A DNA stretch of 64,000 nt from positions 124,001 through 188,000 of the forward strand of contig CAJBEZ010000071.1 in assembly GCA_903952205.1 (NCBI GenBank). The letters run 5' to 3'. Numbering within the stretch: position 1 is the first letter of the stretch; the number at the start of each line of letters is the position of its first letter. The stretch is from an uncultured Desulfomonile sp. (lineage in GTDB: Bacteria > Desulfobacterota > Desulfomonilia > Desulfomonilales > Desulfomonilaceae). The notes under the pieces were generated by a model, which was not told the origin of the DNA, did not search any database, and saw nothing but the letters and a program-made list of their open reading frames with translations. Positions 53,984-63,343 of this stretch are shown here, piece by piece. The position numbers and the translations under genes are program-made.

Positions 53984-54499
53984 TCAAAATTTTGAAGATC
54001 GCATTCTAGTTATAAGGAATTTGGCCGCTATTCCATTGACAACACCTGCCCCTATCGCAGAGAGAATCATTACTGGGGCCAGTAGTAGAATACTATCATT
54101 CTTGACCAGCATAACATACGCCACCAAGAGTTGAGCCAAATTGTGAGTCACTGCGCCTATGACACTGACTCCTAGTTCGCTCAGGCGCTCGCCCGACAAC
54201 TGACGAGCGCATTCCATCGTCACAATCGAACTCAACCCACCTGCAGTGGCAAGTAAAAACCCCGGCGACCCAAACTGTCCAGAGATGAGCCCGCCAAGGA
54301 GAATTCTTCCAGCTGTAAGCAGAAACGCGTCTCTGAATCCAAAAACATACAGTGTCGCCAATCCAATTATGTTGGCAAATCCAAACCGAAACCAGCCTAC
54401 CGAAAATGGAATAAGGGCCTCCAAAGAATGAATGGCCGTTGCAAGCGCCAGTAGCAGACCTAACCGGGACAGTTTCCTGGTTCTCTCCGTCACGGTCAT
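53984..54499 (-). CDS. Gx-family (heptaprenyl diphosphate synthase component I-like) membrane protein
   Basis: A 171-residue polytopic protein with five or six hydrophobic segments. The GRILLGGLISGQFGSPGFLL motif and HNLAQLLVAYVML identify the Gx transporter family. It is typically encoded with a NusG-II-domain protein, as here, and often linked to flavin or quinone metabolism, but no transported substrate is established. Its ATG overlaps the upstream stop (ATGA). The name as a prenyl synthase component is misleading. Confidence 0.84.
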   Translation of the reverse strand: MTVTERTRKLSRLGLLLALATAIHSLEALIPFSVGWFRFGFANIIGLATLYVFGFRDAFLLTAGRILLGGLISGQFGSPGFLLATAGGLSSIVTMECARQLSGERLSELGVSVIGAVTHNLAQLLVAYVMLVKNDSILLLAPVMILSAIGAGVVNGIAAKFLITRMRSSKF

Positions 54500-54873
54500 C
54501 TGCTGATTGCATCCAGTTCTTTTGATTCGTTACCGCCTACGCGTACTATTATTTCATTGGGCACACATACAAGTGCGCTACCTGACGAACGCGACTCTCC
54601 CATGTTGACGCAATACTGGTTCGGACAAGGGGAACTTATTATAGCCACGCTACCTCGCTTTATCCTCACCTTTGCTTTCCCGAGTGGCCCATCTACTGTA
54701 ACAATCCGGTCCTGGTTCAAGGAATACCGCCCCACAAGTTTGTTCCTAGACTCGATGAGCACCGTGTTCCCACTTGATATGATTCTTTCGGGAAGAAGTA
54801 TCATCAGGACTATGGCTAAGAGTCCTAGCGATAAAATCAGCAGATAATCTCCTAGTTTAAAATATTTGAACAA
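54496..54873 (-). CDS. NusG domain II-containing membrane-anchored protein
   Basis: A 125-residue protein: one N-terminal transmembrane helix (YLLILSLGLLAIVLMILL), then an extracytoplasmic NusG-II-like beta domain. The motif SSPCPNQYCVNMGE and ALVCVPNEIIVRV carry the three conserved Cys of this group. It is translationally coupled to the Gx gene. The TTG start has CGGAAG just upstream. Partner of the Gx protein in a membrane complex of unknown function. Confidence 0.84.
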   Translation of the reverse strand: MFKYFKLGDYLLILSLGLLAIVLMILLPERIISSGNTVLIESRNKLVGRYSLNQDRIVTVDGPLGKAKVRIKRGSVAIISSPCPNQYCVNMGESRSSGSALVCVPNEIIVRVGGNESKELDAISR

Positions 54874-55133
54874 AGCAGGCTTCCGCTAATAATTTGACCA
54901 CACCAGAACCACTCTCTGCGATGCGTTAATTTATAGCGCCACCTATACCCAAATCCACAGGGCGCCAACAAATAATTTCCGGGTCTCACTTAACTGATAT
55001 TATTTTAAATATCCAATAGTAAAGTTTTCAAACTCAAACCATTAATTAATTTTAACTTGCACCATACTAAACTTCAATATAGATATTGTTAAATTGGGTT
55101 CTCGCGGCAATTTTGCTCTACAGGCGGCCTACA

Positions 55134-55655
55134 ATGAAATGTCCAGTATGCGGCGAAATCGAAGATAAAGTTATCGACTCCAGACTGGCGAAAGACAACA
55201 CTGCAATTCGAAGGAGACGACAGTGTCTGAATTGTATGAAAAGGTTCACCACTTACGAGCGAATTGAAGAAGTTGTGCCTTTTGTAATTAAAAAGGATGG
55301 ACGAAGAGAGGCGTTCGACAGACGTAAAATCATCGAAGGAATGCTTAGAGCTTGTGAAAAAAGACCCATAAGCGTTGAACAGATAGAAGCCGTAGCGGAC
55401 GGTATTGAACAAGATCTGATGGAAAGATCGGAAAAAGAAATTCATATTTCCTATATAGGGGAAAGGGTCATGGAAGCTCTGAAACAACTGGATGGAGTAG
55501 CTTATGTTAGGTTCGCCTCTGTATATAGATCCTTTAGGGACATAGAAGAATTTGTCAACGAGATAAAAGAACTATATGAACTCAAAGAATCAAAGGAACA
55601 GCAACCAGACCACGGACAACCTGATGAATCAGAATTACCGCAAGGTCTCTCATGA
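55134..55655 (+). CDS. nrdR: NrdR, ribonucleotide reductase repressor
   Basis: A 173-residue transcriptional repressor. A zinc ribbon with Cys3, Cys6, Cys31 and Cys34 ([13 protein letters not shown]) binds NrdR boxes, and the ATP-cone domain ([20 protein letters not shown]) senses ATP/dATP. It controls nrd genes in response to dNTP levels; none are in this window. The ATG at 55134 follows AGGCGG; an upstream ATG would add 16 residues unlike the family. A C-terminal tail is longer than usual. The ribD frame overlaps its end. Confidence 0.96.
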   Translation: MKCPVCGEIEDKVIDSRLAKDNTAIRRRRQCLNCMKRFTTYERIEEVVPFVIKKDGRREAFDRRKIIEGMLRACEKRPISVEQIEAVADGIEQDLMERSEKEIHISYIGERVMEALKQLDGVAYVRFASVYRSFRDIEEFVNEIKELYELKESKEQQPDHGQPDESELPQGLS

Positions 55656-56781
55656 AGCCATAAAATTTATGTCTAGAGCCATCCGGATGGCCCAAAAGGG
55701 TTTGGGAAGAACGTCCCCCAATCCGATGGTTGGCGCAGTTGTGGTCAAAAATGGCAAGATTGTTGGAGAAGGTTTTCATCGCGCCTTGGGAGAGCCACAT
55801 GCCGAGGTTGACGCTATCCGTGCCGCAGGCGCTCAGACTGAAGGAGCGGAACTTTTCGTGACTTTGGAGCCATGCAATCACTATGGACGCACGCCGCCTT
55901 GTACTCAAGCCATCATGGCGGCAGGGATAAAAAAGGTGTATTATGGGATCGACGATCCCAATCCATCGGTAATTGGAGGTGGGGCGGAGTTTTTGCGCAA
56001 GGCGGGTGTAGAGGTAGTAGGACAAGTTTTGGAAAACAGATGCAGGGCCCTCAATGACATGTATCTTACAAACGTCACTTTCAAGAGACCGTTTGTTTAT
56101 TTGAAACTTGCTATGAGCCTCGATGGTAGGGTCGCGACTAGGACCGGGCATTCCCAGTGGATTACATCAGAACAATCAAGAATGCGAGTTCATCGTTTGA
56201 GGGACAGAGTGACCGCTGTCATGGTCGGAATAAAAACAGTGCTTGCCGACAACCCGTTCCTTACGACAAGATTGAATGGTCGTGAAGGCAGAGACCCAGT
56301 ACGTATAGTAGCGGATTCCAATTTAAGAACTCCTCTGGAGGCGAACATTTTCAACCAGATGTCTCCAGCCGGAGTAATAATAGCAACTCGCAGAAATCCG
56401 CCTTCAAGGCTCAGGGCCAGGCTCGAGAAAAAAGGGTGTAGAGTGATCGAAACAGCCAGCCTGGACAAAGTGGACCTCAAAGACCTACTCACGAACCTCT
56501 ATCAAATCGGAATTACCTCATTGTTGATTGAAGGCGGAGCAGGACTCGCTTGGGGCGCTTTAGAAGCCAGAATTGTTGATCGCTGCATGTTTTTTTACGC
56601 TCCAATCATCATCGGTGGAAAATCTGCTCCCAGTGGAGTCTCTGGGGCCGGTATAGATAGATTGGAACAGGCCCCTAGGTTGGTCGACATGCGATCATCC
56701 AGGATAGGGCCGGACATTCTTGTGGAAGGAAAAGTCGTTTATCCAGGCGACCAAGATGATACTACAAATAAATCCAGTTAA
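55624..56781 (+). CDS. ribD: RibD, bifunctional riboflavin deaminase/reductase
   Basis: About 385 residues carrying two steps of riboflavin synthesis. The deaminase domain has [11 protein letters not shown] and [13 protein letters not shown] (zinc ligands His, Cys, Cys). The reductase domain has [38 protein letters not shown] and [15 protein letters not shown]. The start is uncertain: ATG at 55624 overlaps nrdR by 32 bases, and ATG 55669 would remove the overlap. NrdR-ribD adjacency is common. The next riboflavin genes are not in the window. Confidence 0.94.
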   Translation: MNQNYRKVSHEAIKFMSRAIRMAQKGLGRTSPNPMVGAVVVKNGKIVGEGFHRALGEPHAEVDAIRAAGAQTEGAELFVTLEPCNHYGRTPPCTQAIMAAGIKKVYYGIDDPNPSVIGGGAEFLRKAGVEVVGQVLENRCRALNDMYLTNVTFKRPFVYLKLAMSLDGRVATRTGHSQWITSEQSRMRVHRLRDRVTAVMVGIKTVLADNPFLTTRLNGREGRDPVRIVADSNLRTPLEANIFNQMSPAGVIIATRRNPPSRLRARLEKKGCRVIETASLDKVDLKDLLTNLYQIGITSLLIEGGAGLAWGALEARIVDRCMFFYAPIIIGGKSAPSGVSGAGIDRLEQAPRLVDMRSSRIGPDILVEGKVVYPGDQDDTTNKSS

Positions 56782-57373
56782 TCCTCAATCCAGGCATATC
56801 TCCAAAGTGGTTGATATACTCAAACGAGACGGGGTAATAGCTTACCCGACTGACACTGTCTACGGTCTTGGTTGTGACATCGCAAGTAGGAAAGCCCTTG
56901 AGAGAGTCCGTAGAATAAAGAAGATGGACAACAAGAGGCATCTTTCTTTTGTTTTTTCCGACTTAAAAACAATCTCCCTTTATGCACAGGTAACTGACAA
57001 TGACTACAAGTTGCTACGAAGATATCTCCCTGGAGCATACACCTTTATCCTTAAGGCTACCCGGCTCGTTCCTCGAATTGTCCTGACAAAAAAACAGGAA
57101 GTCGGCATAAGGATTCCTGACAACCGAATCTGCCAGGCTCTGCTTGCCGAATTGGGAAATCCAATACTGAGTTCCTCAGTCAGATTGCCGGATGATCAGC
57201 TTTTGGATGACCCGAGAGAGATTGAGCGTATATACAGAGGTCAAATCGACTTGGTCATAGATGGCGGTGTTTTCTTTCCACAACCCTCAACTGTGATAAG
57301 CCTTCTTGATGGCCCTCCTATGGTAATTAGAGAAGGTAAAGGAGATGTCACGCCTTTCCTTCAGGACTTATAA
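56756..57373 (+). CDS. yciO: YciO-family YrdC-domain protein
   Basis: About 205 residues with a YrdC nucleotide-binding fold: VIAYPTDTVYGLGCDIAS, RRIKKMDNKRHLSFVFSDL, LPGAYTFILKAT and the PSTVISL segment. It is closer to YciO than to TsaC/Sua5, as seen from GAYTFILKAT, the TVISL end and the short length without a Sua5 domain. TsaC makes threonylcarbamoyl-AMP for t6A; YciO does this poorly, and its own role is unclear. It overlaps ribD by 26 bases. Its 3' end overlaps the convergent waaA by 26 bases. Confidence 0.88.
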   Translation: MILQINPVNPQSRHISKVVDILKRDGVIAYPTDTVYGLGCDIASRKALERVRRIKKMDNKRHLSFVFSDLKTISLYAQVTDNDYKLLRRYLPGAYTFILKATRLVPRIVLTKKQEVGIRIPDNRICQALLAELGNPILSSSVRLPDDQLLDDPREIERIYRGQIDLVIDGGVFFPQPSTVISLLDGPPMVIREGKGDVTPFLQDL

Positions 57374-58679
57374 TATTGAACAACATCCGTGCTACGGTCT
57401 TTGCGCTCCCGGAATGTCCGGCCAATTCTTCAAGTCCCAGTCTACCCATTGCCGCTGAATGTTTCATGTCATCCAAAGATTCAGCAACCAAATCGAATAG
57501 TTCTTCCCCATTTGATGTCTCAACGGCAGCTCCGACCTTTAACAGCAAATCACGAGCGTCACGGAAATCTTCCATTGACGGACCAAACAGCACTTTTTTC
57601 CCCCATGCGACCGGCTCCAATATGTTTTGTCCACCTTTAGGCACAAGTGACCCACCAACAAAAACAACCGAAGCCACAGAGTAGAATTTAAGTAGTTCGC
57701 CGGTGGTATCAAGAACAACAATGTTTTGTGACTGTCTTCGTTGACCGGAATCAAAGGAGCTTCTCATAAATGGCGTTTCAAGACCTCTTTCATTTATAGC
57801 CGACAATATTGACGAAATTGTCTCGGTATGCCGAGGGGCTATGATTAGAACCAGCTCCGGATAAATCTTTACAAGCCTCTGGAAACAATCGAGCACAATT
57901 TCATGCTCGCCAGGGTGAGTGCTTCCCGCTATCCAAACTTTATCGGTTTCTTTCAAGTTCAGAATGGATCGTGCTTGCTTTTCGACGTCTTTTGAAACAC
58001 TTCGAAGAGCGGCGTCAAATTTTGTATTTCCCACCACACTAATCCTGTTCGCCGGGGCCCCCATTCTACTTATACGATCTTTGTCAGTTTCAGAAGCCAT
58101 TAGAAACATGTCAATGAGCTCCAATATCTTGGCAACGAAAGGCTGTATCTTCATATATCTTGGAAATGAACGATCAGAGATTCTCCCATTGGCAAGAACT
58201 ATTTTGGAGCCTTTCTTTCTGAGGCTGTAAAGTAAATTGGGCCAGATTTCGGTTTCCATCAACACGAATAGGTCAGGTTTTATTCGATCGGTGACACGAT
58301 TCACAAATATTGGGAGATCGATTGGCATGAAGATAAAATAATCTATTCCAGTCATTATTGCTTGGGCGTTTTCCTGTCCTGTTTCTGTTCCGGTTGAAAC
58401 GATCATAGTACAATTTGGGGCAAGTTTTCTGAACTGGCGCGTCACCGGGGCTAGCGCTACCGTTTCCCCGACCGAGACCGCATGAAACCAGACAATAGGT
58501 TTCTGCATGGCAATTTTGGGGAAACCATCAGGCAATCGTCCCACTTTTCCACCCAGAGACTTGCGATATTTCCCCGAGAAAATGATTTTCGGTAAATAAT
58601 AACCGACTAGAATTGGAACTCCGAATGTATGAACGAAGAAGTTATAAATGATACGAACCATTTTGTGAGGTATCGCCAA
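57348..58679 (-). CDS. waaA: Kdo transferase (WaaA/KdtA)
   Basis: A 443-residue inner-membrane-associated GT-B glycosyltransferase that adds 3-deoxy-manno-octulosonate to lipid A precursor, proving a lipopolysaccharide-type outer membrane. An N-terminal hydrophobic anchor (IIYNFFVHTFGVPILVGYY) is followed by VWFHAVSVGETVALAPV with the catalytic Glu, ETEIWPNLLYSL, VWIAGSTHPGEHEIV and GGQNILEPVAWGKKVLFGPS. The TTG at 58679 overlaps the region just after the upstream stop; an ATG six codons later is possible. It is coupled to the LolA-like gene. Confidence 0.94.
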   Translation of the reverse strand: MAIPHKMVRIIYNFFVHTFGVPILVGYYLPKIIFSGKYRKSLGGKVGRLPDGFPKIAMQKPIVWFHAVSVGETVALAPVTRQFRKLAPNCTMIVSTGTETGQENAQAIMTGIDYFIFMPIDLPIFVNRVTDRIKPDLFVLMETEIWPNLLYSLRKKGSKIVLANGRISDRSFPRYMKIQPFVAKILELIDMFLMASETDKDRISRMGAPANRISVVGNTKFDAALRSVSKDVEKQARSILNLKETDKVWIAGSTHPGEHEIVLDCFQRLVKIYPELVLIIAPRHTETISSILSAINERGLETPFMRSSFDSGQRRQSQNIVVLDTTGELLKFYSVASVVFVGGSLVPKGGQNILEPVAWGKKVLFGPSMEDFRDARDLLLKVGAAVETSNGEELFDLVAESLDDMKHSAAMGRLGLEELAGHSGSAKTVARMLFNIISPEGKA

Positions 58680-58682
58680 ACA

Positions 58683-59462
58683 TTACCGGCAGGTCTCGGT
58701 TTTGACCGAAAAAGTAGTTTCTATTTGAAAATTCTTTTCTAAAAGGAAAGGATTTGGTTCAATTTTGGAAATCTTCGCAATGGTACGCCATCCTCCAACC
58801 GGAGAAGCAACTTCAAATCTGGCAGGCAGCCAACCGTTTTCACCCTGCTTGAAATCACCAAAATCAGCAGTGAGATCAATGTCTCCTCGATGATTAATTC
58901 TGACCAGTCGTACCAGATTAAGACTACGAGCATCAAGCGTAGCTCCCCAAACTCTTCCCTGAAAAGTCATCCGTATCACTACTTTCTCTTGATCTATTGA
59001 CAAAACTCTATCGAAACGGACGTCTCTCCACTGAAGCAAAACCATTGGGATAAGGCCTTCGATTTCCGCAACATCGGGAAATCTTCGGGCAAAACAATCT
59101 CTGTCTCCTTTGATTATCTTGCCTTCCTGAGGAACATAAAGTTCAAATGTAGTGGATTTCATCACAAGCTCGAAAAGTGTGGCGCCTCCAGAGCCCAATC
59201 CTTGAAACCGAAAATCACTTGGGCGCCTATATAGTAGAAACCCCCTTATCTCCTGACGTGATTTGTCGATTTCATTCATGGTTGTCACGTTCATCACAGC
59301 CTTAAACGCAGAGAGATTTTTTCCCCTGTCATAAAGCAACTTTGGAATTTCTTCCGGTTTGGCTGGGACTTCAGCTTGTGAAGATCCTATCGACACAAGA
59401 AAGACGACGAGAAATGATGAACAGGCCTTTCTAAGAACACACATAAGATTTGGGTTTGGCAT
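58683..59462 (-). CDS. Exported LolA/DUF4292-like lipid-binding-type protein
   Basis: A 259-residue exported protein. The signal peptide ends near SIGSSQA. The body has the LolA/LolB-like half-barrel pattern: LSAFKAVMNVTTMNEIDKSR, EIRGFLLYRRPSDFRFQ, LFELVMKSTTFELYVPQEGK and a later WGATLDARSLNLVRL. Such folds carry lipids or lipoproteins across the periplasm. There is no lipobox. It directly precedes waaA on the same strand (four bases between), suggesting an envelope role. Exact family uncertain. Confidence 0.7.
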   Translation of the reverse strand: MPNPNLMCVLRKACSSFLVVFLVSIGSSQAEVPAKPEEIPKLLYDRGKNLSAFKAVMNVTTMNEIDKSRQEIRGFLLYRRPSDFRFQGLGSGGATLFELVMKSTTFELYVPQEGKIIKGDRDCFARRFPDVAEIEGLIPMVLLQWRDVRFDRVLSIDQEKVVIRMTFQGRVWGATLDARSLNLVRLVRINHRGDIDLTADFGDFKQGENGWLPARFEVASPVGGWRTIAKISKIEPNPFLLEKNFQIETTFSVKTETCR

Positions 59463-59735
59463 GTCGAGGAATTCACCGCCTATTCGGCGCTATCTTTAGT
59501 CCGTGATCGATTCTCATAGCAGACTGGATCTTGCGATGCAACATCTGCGCAAATTAACATCAGCGAATAATAAAAAGCGAGGCTGCCCCTTGGGAGGTTT
59601 CGGCGGGGCTTTGCGCGGCTAATTCATGAATGGCGCTAAACAATTCAACATACAGAGCAAGAAAACCAGGGCTTTTCTGCGGTTTCCACAGCTAATCGCC
59701 ACACGGATATTCAGATGCCGGAGCAAAAATAACCA
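59463..59735. other. Interval downstream of khpB, possible weak terminator
   Basis: About 270 bases without a supported gene. On the minus strand GCCCC and GGGGC can pair around 15 bases and are followed by a TTTTTATT tract near 59570-59580; this may end the rpmH-to-khpB transcript. No RNA gene was recognised. An mnmE gene, often found here, is absent. Confidence 0.4.
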
Positions 59736-60545
59736 CTATCTCCGTCTTCTCTTATTCGGCATCGCTTTGCGAGGATAAACGATGATCCTGCGGAGCGGCC
59801 CTTCGCCGTAACTCTTGGTGTAAACCTCTTTGTCCTCAGAAAGGATCATATGAATGATCCGTCTTTCATTGGCGGGCATTGGATTTAGAGCAGCGGGCAT
59901 AAGGGATTTCTTAGCTTTCTGGCTCATTCTCAAGGCCATGTCGCGAAGAATTTCCTGTTTTCGTCTTCGATAGTCCTCTGTGTCAACGATTATCTCTGTC
60001 TTTTCTTCAAGAGGAGTTTCCCTATTTATAGACTTGTTGAGAATATATTGTAATGCATCCAGCGTTTGGCCCCGCTTGCCTATTAAGAGTCCGCTGCGAT
60101 CTCCGGTAATCTCAAGTTCTATAGAGCCATTCACCACGGAGACTTCTACAGCCGCCTCTACAGGAATTCTGCATAGTATTCCTTCAAGAAATTCTTTGGC
60201 CTGAGAAACAATTTCTGATTTGTCAATATTTTCTGACAGTGCGCCCTCTTGAGTTATTTTCCCATCTTCCAAACCTGATTTAGAAAAAGATTCAATCTCG
60301 GAGAACTCCTGGGGTTTTATGTTGGTGTAGCGAGAGTCTGGCCTTTCGACCTCTAAGACTTCTTTCAGGACATCACGTTTACGCACTCTGACTCTTGCGT
60401 TTCGATGCCCCACCAATCCAAGAAAACCCCGAGCGCTTTCTTCTAGTACCTCAACATCCAGAAGCGCCTCATCAACTTCCAGTTCTTCACAGGCTTTAGC
60501 AATTGCGTCTCTTACGGTTTTTCCAGTAAATTCCATATGACTCAT
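59736..60545 (-). CDS. khpB: KhpB/Jag RNA-binding protein
   Basis: A 269-residue RNA-binding protein. A Jag N-terminal domain (MEFTGKTVRDAIAKACEEL) is followed by a charged linker. A KH domain with RSGLLIGKRGQTLDALQYIL follows, and then an R3H domain (ANERRIIHMILSEDKEVYTKS), ending in a basic tail (KAMPNKRRRR). It forms the KhpA/KhpB RNA chaperone pair and is regularly encoded after yidC, as here (17 bases after its stop). Complete. Confidence 0.94.
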   Translation of the reverse strand: MSHMEFTGKTVRDAIAKACEELEVDEALLDVEVLEESARGFLGLVGHRNARVRVRKRDVLKEVLEVERPDSRYTNIKPQEFSEIESFSKSGLEDGKITQEGALSENIDKSEIVSQAKEFLEGILCRIPVEAAVEVSVVNGSIELEITGDRSGLLIGKRGQTLDALQYILNKSINRETPLEEKTEIIVDTEDYRRRKQEILRDMALRMSQKAKKSLMPAALNPMPANERRIIHMILSEDKEVYTKSYGEGPLRRIIVYPRKAMPNKRRRR

Positions 60546-60561
60546 CCCTAAATTCCTAACC

Positions 60562-62289
60562 TTAGCGGCTTAACCTGTTTGTGAGAAGTTGCTGGCCAAT
60601 GGACAGGACATTGCTGACAAGCCAGTACAGGACCAAGCCCGCAGGAAAGCTCAGAAACATGTAAGTGAATACTACCGGCATCAAAAGCATCATTTTCTTT
60701 TGCATCGGGTCCCCGGCCGAAGGAGTCATCCACTGCTGCAAAACCATTGTGCCTCCCATCAGTATGGGGGTCACATAATAGGGGTCCGGGGCTGACAGAT
60801 CCTGAATACAAAGATATATTGACGGAATGCACACGAATGGAGCGTGCCTCAGTTCAATTGCATAGGACAGAGCCTGATAAAGCGCTATAAACACCGGAAT
60901 TTGAAGAAACATTGGCCAACAACTGCCTAAGGGGTTAACTTTGTTGTCCCTGAACAATTCCATGGTAGCCTTGTTGAGCGCCGACTTGTCATCCTTAAAT
61001 TTCTCTTTGAGTTTTGCTATTTGAGGCTGAAGATCCTGCATCCTTTTCATTGACTTCATGCTCTTATGAGTCAACGGAATAAACAGGATTTTTATCAGCA
61101 AGGTCAGAATAATTATGTCAACACCGAAATTTCCTGTCCCGGGAATCTTTAGTCCCATAAACGAAAAACCCGAATTGATGAACCTCAGAAAATGCATGAG
61201 GTACACGGACATTATGTTGAGCACTTGGTAATTGCTAAAGACCAAGGCCCTCCCCAAATTTCCTCCGGCGGCATTGAGATCATCCGTTTGCCTCGGACCT
61301 AGATAAAGCCCTACTCGGGTTTCGGTGGATCTTCCTCCAACAGGTATTTCTATCGATCCATATCGGACAAGTATCTCTGCAATATCAATCTTGGAAGGTT
61401 TCAGCAATGTCACTTTTGCCGCTGGGCGCTGAGCAAAAATCAACGCCTTGAGGAAATAAGCCTCACCTAGTCCAGCCCACTCCACGACCCCAGAAAGTTC
61501 TTCATCGCCTTTAATGTCTCTGAAATAATAGTCCTTCAACACTCCGTCCAGCAATACTTCGACGCTGTTCCAACTAAATTGCTGAGAATCATCGTAAAAA
61601 CTCTTCCTCAGAGGAAAGGTTATCAGATAGTCCCTGGGGTGATTTGAAGAGTTCTCGAAAACATATGACAGGTCAACTCGGTATTTTTCAGCATGGAATG
61701 TAAACTTCTTTATTACTATCAATCCACTCTGGGAGACGCCTCTAAAAATTATCGTTTTCTGATCATCAGGCTTGCTCAGATTGATGACGGTATCCTTAGT
61801 TTCTAAAGAATACGCCAAATTGGCGTCCGAGAATACTTCATCTGAACCAGTCAACCTTATCGACGGAGCCGCAGTGTCCCCGCTTTCAGGGGAAACAAGA
61901 TTCACCAGCTCAGGTCCATTAATCGTTTTCGTAAAGTTTTTGAGCTTAAAAGAAACTATCTTTCCTCCGATATTAGTTACGATAGCTTCGTAAATCGGGC
62001 TTTCTATTTTAATTTTTGATTCTTCAATAGGTTCGGAGGTGGAAACGGATTTTCCATCCTTCGTCAATGTATTCCCTGTTGATATAATTTCAGATTCGCT
62101 CTTGGTGGTTTCTTTCGCAGTTTGGGCCCTTTCAACAGTATGAGGGACATCCTTTGTGGCTTTTTGAAGTTGCTCAGTTTTTGATGGCGCGTTGACTGGA
62201 GTAGGCGTAGTAAATGATTGAAAGAAATATTGAAAACCTACAATTATCAACACCGACAAAACGATGGCTAAAAGTAAATTTCGATCCAT
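60562..62289 (-). CDS. yidC: YidC membrane protein insertase
   Basis: A 575-residue inner-membrane insertase and chaperone. The N-terminal anchor (LLLAIVLSVLIIVGFQYFF), a Lys/Thr/Glu-rich linker, and a large periplasmic beta domain (about 85-350) typical of Gram-negative YidC are followed by the conserved five-helix core from about 365. That core includes FGVDIIILTLLIKILFIPLT with its basic residue, QIPVFIALYQAL and VFTYMFLSFPAGLVLYWLVS. It inserts membrane proteins with or without SecYEG. It lies in the standard rpmH-rnpA-yidD-yidC-khpB cluster. Confidence 0.96.
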   Translation of the reverse strand: MDRNLLLAIVLSVLIIVGFQYFFQSFTTPTPVNAPSKTEQLQKATKDVPHTVERAQTAKETTKSESEIISTGNTLTKDGKSVSTSEPIEESKIKIESPIYEAIVTNIGGKIVSFKLKNFTKTINGPELVNLVSPESGDTAAPSIRLTGSDEVFSDANLAYSLETKDTVINLSKPDDQKTIIFRGVSQSGLIVIKKFTFHAEKYRVDLSYVFENSSNHPRDYLITFPLRKSFYDDSQQFSWNSVEVLLDGVLKDYYFRDIKGDEELSGVVEWAGLGEAYFLKALIFAQRPAAKVTLLKPSKIDIAEILVRYGSIEIPVGGRSTETRVGLYLGPRQTDDLNAAGGNLGRALVFSNYQVLNIMSVYLMHFLRFINSGFSFMGLKIPGTGNFGVDIIILTLLIKILFIPLTHKSMKSMKRMQDLQPQIAKLKEKFKDDKSALNKATMELFRDNKVNPLGSCWPMFLQIPVFIALYQALSYAIELRHAPFVCIPSIYLCIQDLSAPDPYYVTPILMGGTMVLQQWMTPSAGDPMQKKMMLLMPVVFTYMFLSFPAGLVLYWLVSNVLSIGQQLLTNRLSR

Positions 62290-62350
62290 TATTGGATTTC
62301 CCGCCTTACATGGTCCATTGAGTAAGCATTTAACTCAATAATTTTAAAAG

Positions 62351-62563
62351 TTATGGTACCGGATCGTAGCCGGCCGGGCCAAACGGTCTGCAGCGTGACA
62401 AACGAAAAGCCGCAAGGTAGGCCCCTTTAAGCGCCCCATGCCTTAGCACCGCCTCTAATGCGTATTCAGAGCAAGAAGGAACGAAACGACAGGACGAAGG
62501 GAAAATTGGTGACAGGAATATCTGATAAGACCGTATTATTGCGATGATAATCTTACCGGCCAA
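62351..62563 (-). CDS. yidD: YidD, membrane protein insertion efficiency factor
   Basis: A 70-residue amphipathic protein of the YidD family, motif YQIFLSPIFPSSCRFVPSCS with paired Cys and ALEAVLRHGALKGAYLA. It aids YidC-dependent insertion by an unclear mechanism. A TTG start lies two bases after the rnpA stop, showing coupling. Normal family length. Confidence 0.93.
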   Translation of the reverse strand: MAGKIIIAIIRSYQIFLSPIFPSSCRFVPSCSEYALEAVLRHGALKGAYLAAFRLSRCRPFGPAGYDPVP

Positions 62564-62565
62564 AT

Positions 62566-62892
62566 TTAAAACCTTTGACCCAAAGCTCCATTGAGCTCTT
62601 CAAAGATGTCACAAGTCTTCAGGTCCGACGAGCCATTGGTGGCAATTATGACCACGTCAATGCCTGAAGGTAGCCTACATTTATTGTGTCTGAAATATTC
62701 CCTCAATCTTCTCTTCACCCGATTGCGAGCACAAGAGTTTCCGACCTTCTTGCTTACTGTGAGTCCCAGTCGCGTTGCGCCCAGCCCATTAAGACACCAC
62801 CGAACAACAAAATGAGGTGCCCTAAGCTTGCGCCCCTCCGCCATGACCTTTCGAAAATCTCCAGATCGGCGTATTCGGTCCGCTTTATGCAA
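62566..62892 (-). CDS. rnpA: Ribonuclease P protein component
   Basis: A 108-residue basic protein that assists RNase P RNA in trimming tRNA 5' leaders. The family start pattern HKADRIRRSGDFRKVMAEGRK is followed by RLGLTVSKKVGNSCARNRVK and RRLREYFRHN, the RNR helix. I place the start at the TTG of 62892, 16 bases after the rpmH stop. The frame is open further upstream to 62967, but that extension runs antiphase through rpmH and has no family counterpart. Confidence 0.93.
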   Translation of the reverse strand: MHKADRIRRSGDFRKVMAEGRKLRAPHFVVRWCLNGLGATRLGLTVSKKVGNSCARNRVKRRLREYFRHNKCRLPSGIDVVIIATNGSSDLKTCDIFEELNGALGQRF

Positions 62893-62908
62893 ATTCCGAC
62901 CGCTATTG

Positions 62909-63043
62909 TCAGACAGCAAGCCGCTTGCGGCCTTTGGCTCTTCTTCTTTGCAGGACAAGGCGTCCATTTTTGGTGCTCATGCGAACTCTAAAACCATGAG
63001 TTCTTTTTCGAGACAGATTGCTCGGTTGAAATGTCCGTTTCAC
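62909..63043 (-). CDS. rpmH: Ribosomal protein L34
   Basis: A 44-residue protein starting with [23 protein letters not shown], then [18 protein letters not shown] and KRLAV. This is a complete L34 sequence, a small basic protein of the 50S subunit. It was found by reading the strand upstream of rnpA, because it is short and uses GTG. AAGGTTGGTG upstream could act as a weak ribosome site. It is the first gene of the cluster, with a promoter about 40-70 bases upstream. Confidence 0.96.
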   Translation of the reverse strand: MKRTFQPSNLSRKRTHGFRVRMSTKNGRLVLQRRRAKGRKRLAV

Positions 63044-63083
63044 TGTTCAATCACCAACCTTAAGACTTATTTCTAAAAGAGTA

Positions 63084-63112
63084 ATTGAATCAGATGTGGA
63101 CAGCTAAGTCAA
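63084..63112 (-). promoter_or_regulatory. Probable sigma-70 promoter of the rpmH cluster
   Basis: On the minus strand TTGACT and TTCAAT are spaced by 17 bases, giving a start near 63077, about 35 bases ahead of the rpmH GTG. The -10 match is only moderate. Confidence 0.5.
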
Positions 63113-63316
63113 GCCCTGTTTTTTGTTCGCAAGTTTCCACAGGAATTCCAACAGAGAGATTTAGGAAACATGGCATATTGTAAAAAATTTCACCGTAATG
63201 TGAATGTGGTGTGAAAAAAATTCGCAAGCGATTGATCGCCTTTTTGTCATCTGTAAAATGTGTTGCCGCATAATCGACCAAGATTGTCCTGGAAAACCAT
63301 TACTTTGCACTCTGTC

Positions 63317-63343
63317 AAAAAAAAAGCCCTCAAAAGGGGCTTT
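63317..63343 (-). terminator. Orphan intrinsic terminator upstream of rpmH
   Basis: Minus-strand arms AAAGCCC and GGGCTTT enclose seven bases and run into nine T in total. No minus-strand gene lies immediately before it in the window, so it ends either a small RNA or an attenuated long rpmH leader. Confidence 0.75.

Noticed and set aside
62893-62967. N-terminal extension of rnpA by 25 codons
   Set aside because: It overlaps most of the 3' half of rpmH in another frame and lacks family counterparts; TTG 62892 fits family length.
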